From a virus, in the IMG/VR virus record IMGVR_UViG_3300005045_000008, positions 1 to 20,840 of that record: a stretch of DNA of 20,840 nt; one strand, written 5' to 3'. The position numbers and the translations under genes were made by a program. This document shows, piece after piece, positions 12,012 through 17,908 of the stretch (within the stretch, counting starts at the first letter, position 1; each line of letters begins with the position of its first letter). The notes beneath the pieces are model-generated. The model saw nothing but the letters and a program-made list of their open reading frames with translations, made no database searches and was not told the origin of the DNA.

Positions 12012-13384
12012 GTCACTTTTCTGCCTACCCGCACCTGGCCGCGCGCATCTTCAATGTGGCGCTGCTGGTCCACCCGCAAAAGCTCGACGCCATCATTGCC
12101 GGCCTGGGCCAGCGCCTGCTGGGTACCCCCCTCGCGCAAGGCGAACAAGCGACCAGCCTGCTCGCGCCTGAACTCTTCACCAGCCGCAAAGGCCCACGCT
12201 CTGAACTTGGTTACCAAGTGGTCGACGGCGTAGCGGTACTCAATGTCAATGGCGCACTGGTACACAAAACCCGCATGGAAGCCGACAGCACCACCTTACT
12301 GGGCTACAACAGCATCTATGCCGACCTGGCGCACGCCATGGACAACCCCGATGTACACGCCGTGCTGCAAGTCTGGGACAGTCCCGGCGGCGAAGCCCAA
12401 GGCGCCTTCCAGTACGCCGAACAAGCGCTGGCCCTGCGCGGCAAAAAACCTTTTTACGCTATTGCCGACGGCATGGCTGCCAGCGCTGGTTACCTGGGTG
12501 CCAGTGCCGCTGAAATGATGGCTATCACCAGCACCGGCTATGCCGGGAGCATTGGTGTTGTGATGCGCCATGTTGATGTATCTGCCGCCCTTGTCAAAGA
12601 TGGCGTGCGCGTCACCCAAATTTTTGCCGGTGCCAAAAAGATCGACGGCAACAGCTTCGAGCCGCTCAGTTCCGCTGTGCGCGCCGACTTTCAGGCCGAA
12701 ATTGACAGCCTGTACACCACCTTTATTGATGCTGTGGCCACCGCCCGCCACCTCAGCCCACAAGCCCTGCGCGCTACCGAGGCTGCCACCTACCGGGGCC
12801 AAGCCGCCATAACAGTCGGCCTGGCTGACCGCATCAGCACCGCTGACGCCCTCATCGCCGAGCTGGCCGCCAAGCGCAGCAAGACGTTTCCCACCGGGCA
12901 AAAGACCGCCCTTTCATCCACCGCTGACACAGGAGCCCACATGAGCCAAACCAGCACCCCAGGCGGTCAACTGTCCGCCAACCCGCAAGCCCCCGCCACC
13001 TTGGCACAACCCGACGCCCCCACCATGAAAACCTTTACTCAATCCGAGCTTGACTCGGCCACCGTCAGCGCCATGGCAGCAGGCGCCGCCACTGAGCGCA
13101 CCCGCATCAGCACCATCCAGTCGCACGCCAACGCCAGCGCCCAGCCCGGCATTGTCAAAGCCTGCATTGACACCGGCATGACGGCTGAACAAGCTGCCAC
13201 CATGCTCGGCGCTGCAGTTGGCAGCGCGCAACCTGCCGCCGCTGCCAGCCCATTCGCCGCAGCCATGGCGGGTATTGCCAACCCCGCCGTCAACGGCATT
13301 GAAGGCAGCGCCAACACCGGCCCCGAATCCGAAGCCGCCGCCATGGCCGCCCAGGTGCTTGAAACCATGCGCAGCTTTGCGTAA
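12008..13384 (+). CDS. Head maturation protease, S49 (lambda gpC family)
   Basis: A 458-aa protein. Residues about 70-290 are an SppA/S49 serine protease: 'VWDSPGGEAQGA' (122-133), the nucleophile context 'DGMAASAGYLG' with Ser159, and 'FAGAKKIDGN' with Lys211 as the likely general base, the Ser-Lys pair of this family. It cleaves capsid proteins during prohead maturation. The part from residue 312 onward (Ala-rich, 'MKTFTQSELDSATVSAMAAG') is scaffold-like, as in lambda, where Nu3 is encoded in the 3' part of C. An internal ATG at 12941 with AGGAG in front supports independent synthesis of that part. Confidence 0.9.
   Translation: MSHFSAYPHLAARIFNVALLVHPQKLDAIIAGLGQRLLGTPLAQGEQATSLLAPELFTSRKGPRSELGYQVVDGVAVLNVNGALVHKTRMEADSTTLLGYNSIYADLAHAMDNPDVHAVLQVWDSPGGEAQGAFQYAEQALALRGKKPFYAIADGMAASAGYLGASAAEMMAITSTGYAGSIGVVMRHVDVSAALVKDGVRVTQIFAGAKKIDGNSFEPLSSAVRADFQAEIDSLYTTFIDAVATARHLSPQALRATEAATYRGQAAITVGLADRISTADALIAELAAKRSKTFPTGQKTALSSTADTGAHMSQTSTPGGQLSANPQAPATLAQPDAPTMKTFTQSELDSATVSAMAAGAATERTRISTIQSHANASAQPGIVKACIDTGMTAEQAATMLGAAVGSAQPAAAASPFAAAMAGIANPAVNGIEGSANTGPESEAAAMAAQVLETMRSFA
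12941..13384 (+). CDS. Capsid scaffold, internal in-frame start in the protease gene (Nu3-like)
   Basis: The codon at residue 312 of the protease is ATG, preceded by AGGAG (12931-12935) at a spacing of 5 bases, one of the best ribosome binding sites in the late operon. Translation from here gives a 147-aa, Ala-rich, helical protein (starting MSQTSTPGGQLSANPQ) of the size and type of scaffold proteins. In lambda the Nu3 scaffold is produced in exactly this way, in frame within C. It would guide assembly of the capsid protein and then be degraded by the protease. Confidence 0.65.
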   Translation: MSQTSTPGGQLSANPQAPATLAQPDAPTMKTFTQSELDSATVSAMAAGAATERTRISTIQSHANASAQPGIVKACIDTGMTAEQAATMLGAAVGSAQPAAAASPFAAAMAGIANPAVNGIEGSANTGPESEAAAMAAQVLETMRSFA

Positions 13385-13424
13385 CACAGCACTCAATCCC
13401 TCACTCAACCCCTCAGGAAACATC

Positions 13425-13566
13425 ATGAAAACACTTCAAAATTTTCGCTGTGCTGGCACTTGTTGCTATTGCCGCGCTCTCTCTTGGCGCGCAGGCTGCT
13501 GGCTTGCATATTACCTCCTTGCCGATGCCTGACATGGCTAGTGGGCTGTCCATGCTGGGGGTTGGC
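13425..13566 (+). pseudogene. Signal-peptide-like leader, frameshifted from its ATG
   Basis: An ATG at 13425, preceded by AGGAAA, is followed by a run of four A (13428-13431). The ATG frame gives an unconvincing Cys-rich peptide. The frame one base later reads KHFKIFAVLALVAIAALSLG, then AQAAGLHITSLPMPDM, which is a textbook signal peptide or membrane anchor joined to a short linker. Removing one A would restore MKHFKIF. That frame continues without a stop into the decoration protein, so the leader is either an N-terminal extension of it or a small gene that lost its stop. Confidence 0.5.
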
Positions 13567-13941
13567 ATGACCTACGCCGCCTTTTCCACCGAAGGCACCT
13601 ATACCCCTGATGCCCTCATTGCTGGCAACCATGAATTACTGGTAGGCCGAAAAGTCACCATCCTGACCGGTCAGGTTCTTGCGCGAGGGGCGGTACTGGG
13701 CAAGATTACCGCCAGCGGCAAATATATTGAATCTCTGCTCGCTGCCGTTGATGGTAGCGAAGTGCCAGACCTGATCCTGGCAGAGGCCGTCGATGCTACA
13801 GCGGCCGATGTCGCCGTGCTGGCCTATGCCCGTGGCGACTTCACCACCAACGCCCTCACCATCGGCGCCGGGCACAGCGCCGCCAGTATTGCTGAAGGCT
13901 TGCGCGCCAAAGGCATCACCCTGCTGGCCGCTGTCGGCTAA
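13567..13941 (+). CDS. Head decoration protein, gpD-like
   Basis: A 124-aa protein from the internal ATG at 13567, with GGGGG about 6 bases before it. The start 'MTYAAFSTEGTYTPDALIAGN' and 'GRKVTILTGQVLARGAVLGKI' match the lambda gpD family (gpD is 110 aa), as does the closing stretch with 'ILAEAVDATAADVAVLAYARGDF'. Such trimers sit on the expanded capsid and stabilise it. The same frame is open upstream to 13429 and would add the signal-peptide-like leader; capsid decoration proteins are cytoplasmic, so the shorter form is preferred. It lies between protease/scaffold and major capsid, exactly as D lies between Nu3 and E in lambda. Confidence 0.8.
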   Translation: MTYAAFSTEGTYTPDALIAGNHELLVGRKVTILTGQVLARGAVLGKITASGKYIESLLAAVDGSEVPDLILAEAVDATAADVAVLAYARGDFTTNALTIGAGHSAASIAEGLRAKGITLLAAVG

Positions 13942-13984
13942 GCCAGGCCCAGCCCACCCTTTAACTTACTGAAAGACCACTCCC

Positions 13985-14995
13985 ATGGACATCTTTTCCA
14001 CCGCCGTACTCAGCCGGGTTATCTCCGCGCTGCCAGCCCCCGCACCGTTCATCCTGAACAGCTTTTTCCGCAACATCCAAACGGAGACCAGCGAAGAAAT
14101 TCACTTCGACGTGGACTCCAACCGGCGCCGTCTGGCCCCCTTTGTCGCGCCCATCGTGGCCGGTAAGGTTGTGCTCGACAAGGGTTATACCACCAAGACA
14201 TTCGCCCCGGCCTACATCAAAGACAAGCGCGTATTTGACTCCAGCCGACCTTTCAAGCGGGCTATTGGTGAGCGTATCGGAGGCGAACTCTCTCCTGCCC
14301 AGCGCCTGCAATTAGCACTCACTAACAACCTGATCGACCAGATCGCTATGCTCACACGCCGGCAAGAGGTCATGGCAGTTGAGGCGCTGCGTACTGGGGC
14401 TGTCACTGTGGCTGGCGACTTGTACCCCACCCAGGTTGTCGATTTTGGCCGGGATGCTGCTTTGACAGTCACCCTGGCTGGTGCCACCCTGTGGGGCGCT
14501 GCGGGTGTTGAACCGCTGGACGACGTGCAAACCTGGTCCATGCTGGTTACAGAAAAGAGCGCCAGTGCCGCCAACACCCTGGTCATGGACGTGGAGGCCT
14601 GGAAACTGTTCTCTGCCAGCACCAAGGTGCAAAATCTGCTGGACCGTTTCCGGGGTACCGACCAACTGGTGCCCACCGTCACTGGTGAAGGCGGCCGCTA
14701 CATGGGCAACATCGGCACGTTTGACATCTGGGTTTATGCCGGTTGGTATGAGCACCCGGACACCCTGGTGCTCACACCTTACCTGCCCGCACGCACCGTG
14801 CTGGTTCTGGGTGCAGACGTTGAAGGCACGCGCGCCTACGGTGCCATCAAGGATGAGGCTGCTGGCTTTCAGGCCATGCCCTACTTCTCCAAGAGCTGGA
14901 TTGAAGAAGACCCAGCCGTTCGCCTGCTGCTGCTGCAAAGCGCCCCGCTCACGGTGCCGTACCGCGTCAACGCCAGCCTGGGCGCCACGGTTTAA
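13985..14995 (+). CDS. Major capsid protein, lambda gpE family
   Basis: A 336-aa protein, nearly the length of lambda gpE (341 aa). Typical family stretches are the start 'MDIFSTAVLSRVISALPAPA', 'FILNSFFRNIQTETSEEIHFD', 'APFVAPIVAGKVV' and, at the end, 'GFQAMPYFSKSWIEEDPA'. It forms the HK97-fold icosahedral shell, decorated by the preceding gpD-like protein and assembled on the scaffold. The ATG follows a C-rich stretch without a clear Shine-Dalgarno sequence, even though this should be one of the most strongly expressed genes in the operon. Confidence 0.95.
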   Translation: MDIFSTAVLSRVISALPAPAPFILNSFFRNIQTETSEEIHFDVDSNRRRLAPFVAPIVAGKVVLDKGYTTKTFAPAYIKDKRVFDSSRPFKRAIGERIGGELSPAQRLQLALTNNLIDQIAMLTRRQEVMAVEALRTGAVTVAGDLYPTQVVDFGRDAALTVTLAGATLWGAAGVEPLDDVQTWSMLVTEKSASAANTLVMDVEAWKLFSASTKVQNLLDRFRGTDQLVPTVTGEGGRYMGNIGTFDIWVYAGWYEHPDTLVLTPYLPARTVLVLGADVEGTRAYGAIKDEAAGFQAMPYFSKSWIEEDPAVRLLLLQSAPLTVPYRVNASLGATV

Positions 14996-15006
14996 GAAGC
15001 TGCACC

Positions 15007-15315
15007 ATGACTGCTCTGCCTTTATTTGCTCAAGCCATCGCCGACATGAACGCCGTCATTGCGCCCATGCTCGGCAATGTGCTGGTAAATATGGGCGGGG
15101 TTGACTTGCCATGCTTGTTTTCTGACCCGTTGGAAAACATCAAATTGCTGGGCTCAGACATTCAGGCTAGCCAGCCTACCTTGGTTCTTGCTACTCAGAA
15201 CGTTCCGGTTGACGTGGTTGATATGGCATTAGTTGTCAATGCGGTCAATTACACCGTAGCTGTGCACAACCCCGACGGCTTCGGCCTGTCCACCTTATTA
15301 TTGGAACTGGCATGA
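15007..15315 (+). CDS. Head-tail joining protein, FII-like
   Basis: A 102-aa protein starting MTALPLFAQAIADMNAVIAP. The mostly beta C-terminal two thirds ('VDLPCLFSDPLENIKLLGSDIQASQPTLVL' in part, then 'VDMALVVNAVNYTVAVHNPDGFGLSTLLLELA' in part) resemble the lambda gpFII fold family, with the closing 'Y.V......G.....LLEL' pattern. FII (117 aa) forms the ring that joins the finished head to the tail. Its place right after the major capsid gene fits; the lambda FI-type packaging accelerator is missing between them. Its stop overlaps the next ATG (ATGA). Confidence 0.65.
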   Translation: MTALPLFAQAIADMNAVIAPMLGNVLVNMGGVDLPCLFSDPLENIKLLGSDIQASQPTLVLATQNVPVDVVDMALVVNAVNYTVAVHNPDGFGLSTLLLELA

Positions 15316-15773
15316 TCAGCACCGCACAACTGATCGTCTATGACGCAGCCGTGGCCGCCCTCGGCGCCAGTGCCGAACTGGCTGGTGTTGCCATCAAGAC
15401 CATGCGCGACAGCCGCCGCCCTATGGCGCAAGACGTGGCCAGCCAGATACGGGTGTTCCTTGACCAAAGCCTGCCCCGGCCGTTGATTGGCGGCAGTGCC
15501 CCGGTCGACTGGACCACTCGCATCCGGGTTGAATGCCTGGCGCGTGATGTGTTGGGGGATGTGCCCCTCAAAGCCTTTGACGCCGCCAGCCTGCTCGCCG
15601 CCAGTGTGCAGCAAAGCCTGCTGACCAATGCCGCTTTGTGCGCCCTCATCAGCGAGATCAACCCCGGCGCCATGCAATGGGCCGAAGACGAAGCCGACAC
15701 CACGCTGGGCGCCTGCCAATGCCTGTTTACCTTGACGCACCGAACCCCTTTTGCCAACCTGATTACTACCTGA
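15312..15773 (+). CDS. Tail terminator / minor tail protein U-like
   Basis: A 153-aa protein starting MISTAQLIVYDAAVAALG. It has a helical N-terminus, 'RIRVECLARD' in the middle, and the closing 'ADTTLGACQCLFTLTHRTPF', a strand pattern common in phage tail terminators (lambda gpU is 131 aa). These cap the growing tail tube and set the interface with the head. Gene order (after FII, before the tube) supports the assignment; a Z-type role is less likely because a Z-like gene is already present at the front of the operon. Confidence 0.65.
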   Translation: MISTAQLIVYDAAVAALGASAELAGVAIKTMRDSRRPMAQDVASQIRVFLDQSLPRPLIGGSAPVDWTTRIRVECLARDVLGDVPLKAFDAASLLAASVQQSLLTNAALCALISEINPGAMQWAEDEADTTLGACQCLFTLTHRTPFANLITT

Positions 15774-15786
15774 TCGGAAAACCCCC

Positions 15787-15978
15787 ATGGCCACCATTCT
15801 CCCCATCAAACCCGCCAACGAGGCCGCTGTCGACGACCCCAAGCACCCCTTCTTCGGCCAAGGCGGCAGCTACCGCTTTGACCCAGCCACAGGCAAAACC
15901 ACACTGATCGAATGCGCTGGCGTAGAGGCTACCCCGGTTGCCGCCGCACCCCTTTCCAATACCCCCACTCAGGAGTAA
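15787..15978 (+). CDS. Unknown 63-aa protein before the tail tube
   Basis: Starts MATILPIKPANEAAVDDPKH and includes 'HPFFGQGGSYRFDPATGKTTLIE'. It is small and soluble, with a Pro/Ala-rich end and no cysteine pair or membrane segment. It is packed 13 bases after the tail terminator and 3 bases before the tail tube ATG; the Glu-stop end supplies the GGAG ribosome binding site for the tube gene. Small proteins of this kind occur before tube genes in related prophages, but I know no function for them. Confidence 0.75.
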   Translation: MATILPIKPANEAAVDDPKHPFFGQGGSYRFDPATGKTTLIECAGVEATPVAAAPLSNTPTQE

Positions 15979-15981
15979 ATC

Positions 15982-16959
15982 ATGGCCACACGTCGCCTTA
16001 AAAACACCACCATCCTCGCCAAACTCGGCGCCATCTATGGCACTGACATCATCCCCACGGGTGCTGCCAACGCCATCCTGGCCAGTGACGTGTCCTTCAC
16101 GCCACTGGAAGCGACCAACGTCGACCGTAATTTCATCCGCGCCTACATGGGCGCCAGTGAAAACCTGGTCGGCACCGCCTTTAAATCGCTCGGCTTCAGT
16201 GTTGAGTTAGTCGGCTCTGGCACAGCAGGCATCGCGCCGTCCTGGGGGTCGCTGCTGCGCGCCTGCGGTTTTGCCGAAACACTGGTAGCCCTCACGCGGG
16301 TCGACTACCTACCCATCAGTACCGCTTTTGAGTGGGTTGACATGTATTACTACGCTGACGGCGTGTTGCACAAACTGCTGGGCTGCCGTGGCACCGCCTC
16401 ACTCGACCTGAGCGCTGGCGTCATTCCGAAGATCAAATTCCAATTCAAAGGCATTGACGGCGGTGTCGCCGCTGATGCCCCGGCTGGCGTTGATTACACC
16501 AGTTGGAAAACCCCGCAAGTGGTCTCTGATGCCAACACTGCTGACTTGTTGCTCGGTTGCACCCATGCGCCCACTGTGGCCCCGGCATTGGCGGCCGGTA
16601 CCGTCACCCCCTACAGCAAGCTGACGTTTGACTTTGGTGTCGACGCTCCCTTCATCCCCTTGATCGGCGGTGAGTCGGTCGAAATCATGGACCGCAAGAT
16701 CACTGGCGACCTCGAGGTCGATTTGACCGCTGCGCAAGACGTGACCTTCATGGCCAGCGTCAAAGCCAACACCCTGCAAAGCATGGGCCTGGTGCACGGT
16801 ACCACTGTTGGCAACAAAACCCTGATCTTCGCCCCTGGCGTGCAGCTCATCAGCCCCGCCTACGGCGACCTCAATGGCAAGTTGATGAATAACTTCAAAC
16901 TGGTGCTGCCGCCTACCGGTGCCGGTAACAACGAACTGCGCATCGTCACCAGCTTCTAA
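15982..16959 (+). CDS. Major tail tube protein
   Basis: A 325-aa protein starting MATRRLKNTTILAKLGAIYG. Tube-protein features include 'ILASDVSFTPLEATNVDRNFIRAYMG' in part, 'LGFSVELVGSGTAGIAPSWGSLLRACGF' in part, and a repeat-like second half with 'SVEIMDRKITGDLEVDLTAAQDVTFMA' in part. It polymerises into the hollow tail tube through which DNA passes. It is longer than lambda gpV (246 aa) because the N-terminal domain is followed by an extra beta domain. The ATG has a good GGAG 6 bases upstream, in contrast to most late genes here. Gene order before the G/GT chaperone supports the call. Confidence 0.85.
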   Translation: MATRRLKNTTILAKLGAIYGTDIIPTGAANAILASDVSFTPLEATNVDRNFIRAYMGASENLVGTAFKSLGFSVELVGSGTAGIAPSWGSLLRACGFAETLVALTRVDYLPISTAFEWVDMYYYADGVLHKLLGCRGTASLDLSAGVIPKIKFQFKGIDGGVAADAPAGVDYTSWKTPQVVSDANTADLLLGCTHAPTVAPALAAGTVTPYSKLTFDFGVDAPFIPLIGGESVEIMDRKITGDLEVDLTAAQDVTFMASVKANTLQSMGLVHGTTVGNKTLIFAPGVQLISPAYGDLNGKLMNNFKLVLPPTGAGNNELRIVTSF

Positions 16960-16967
16960 GCCAAACG

Positions 16968-16986
16968 CCGGGGCCAATCACCCCGG
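16968..16986 (+). terminator. Hairpin between tail tube and tail chaperone genes
   Basis: Perfect 6-bp arms CCGGGG (16968-16973) and CCCCGG (16981-16986) flank a 7-base loop, starting 9 bases after the tail tube stop. TTAA follows instead of a T-run, so full intrinsic termination is doubtful. It may lower downstream transcription or stabilise the abundant tube mRNA. Confidence 0.35.
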
Positions 16987-17018
16987 TTAATGCCTCACCC
17001 ACCTACGCCCCACCTACC

Positions 17019-17510
17019 ATGCTTGTCAAAACTGCCAGCCCCAAGTTCTTCGCCCCTGTCACCTTGAAGCAACTCGATGCCCGTGGCGCCCTCAAAGAAG
17101 TCAAGTTTGACGCCCAATTCAAGCGCATCAAGCAAACCGAATTTGACGCCCTGATCAAAGCCAACGCCATCAAGCACGCCGAGCGCAACAAAAAGCTCGC
17201 GCCCATCAAAAAACGCGCCGCCGACCTGGAAAAAGGGCTTGACGTGTCCGACCAGCTCAGTGATGACGCCTGCGCACAAATCACCGACGAGAACAATGAG
17301 GACATCCGCGCTGACTTTACCGAGCTGCTGACCAACTACATGACCGGCTGGAGCGGCGTGCAAGATGAAGGGCAAAACCCAATTGCTTTCACTCATGCTG
17401 GTTTCTTTGAAATCTGCGACGAATACATTGGCTTGCTGACGGCCGCAGTGAATGCGTTTTATGGCTCCTTCAGCCCCACGGCCAGCGCCCACCTCGCCGC
17501 AAAAAACTAG
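17019..17510 (+). CDS. Tail assembly chaperone, gpG-like
   Basis: A 163-aa protein starting MLVKTASPKFFAPVTLKQLD. It begins with a beta strand segment and continues with charged helices ('FKRIKQTEFDALIKANAIKHAERNKKLAPIKKRAADLE' in part), then 'DIRADFTELLTNYMTGWSGVQDE', a pattern recurrent in phage tail chaperones. In lambda, G and its frameshift product GT bind the tape measure protein and recruit tube subunits. The stop TAG (17508-17510) comes straight after the slippery site AAAAAAC. The start lies behind about 40 bases with no Shine-Dalgarno sequence, nearly all C, T and A. Confidence 0.8.
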   Translation: MLVKTASPKFFAPVTLKQLDARGALKEVKFDAQFKRIKQTEFDALIKANAIKHAERNKKLAPIKKRAADLEKGLDVSDQLSDDACAQITDENNEDIRADFTELLTNYMTGWSGVQDEGQNPIAFTHAGFFEICDEYIGLLTAAVNAFYGSFSPTASAHLAAKN

Positions 17511-17899
17511 CCGCCGTTGCCCGCCACTGGGCTACTGGTGGCGCCGCAACGGTTGATGAATCCGCGCTCGATGGCCTCAAAGCCAGCGGTGCGCCGCCCG
17601 AAGTCCTGGAGCAAAAGCGTGCTGAACTACTGCAAAACATCGAGCAAAACCAGGTCGAAATATGGCCCGAACACCAGTGCTGCTGCGATCTGTTTTGCGC
17701 CATGGCCAGCCAGTGGAATATGCAGCTTGGTATGGCGGGCCTGCATTACCAAGGGCTCAAATACGAGCTACTTGACTACGTGCAGCAGCACCTGCCCGAC
17801 CCGCCTGACGACGCCCCCGCGCCCGATGCCAAACTCTTGTTCTGGCAAATCCAGCAGATGGAGCGTGCCGCGCTGCAAGTGCTCAACACACGCGACTAG
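17019..17899 (+). CDS. Tail assembly chaperone fusion gpGT, by -1 frameshift
   Basis: Slippage at A_AAA_AAC (17501-17507) lets ribosomes pass the gpG stop and continue in the -1 frame from CTA at 17507 to the TAG at 17897-17899, adding 130 residues for a total of 293. The added part starts LAAVARHWATGGAATVDESA and includes 'VEIWPEHQCCCDLFCAMASQWN' in part and 'GLHYQGLKYELLDYV', like the DUF1799-type T proteins of related phages. In lambda the T domain recruits tube protein while G binds the tape measure. The -1 frame has no suitable start codon before 17702, which supports production by frameshifting only. Confidence 0.8.
17501..17507 (+). promoter_or_regulatory. Programmed -1 frameshift site A_AAA_AAC
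   Basis: The heptamer AAAAAAC is phased as gcA AAA AAC in the gpG frame and is followed at once by TAG. This is a canonical X_XXY_YYZ slippery sequence. No convincing Shine-Dalgarno-like stimulator was seen directly upstream, although the downstream stretch is GC-rich and may fold. Confidence 0.85.
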
Positions 17900-17908
17900 G
17901 GGCTAGCC

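Noticed and set aside
13218-13532. Plus-strand frame of 104 codons across the protease end and decoration leader
   Set aside because: Out of frame with the protease and Pro/Ala-rich until it stops. Only its ATG at 13425 matters, as the probable start of the frameshifted leader.
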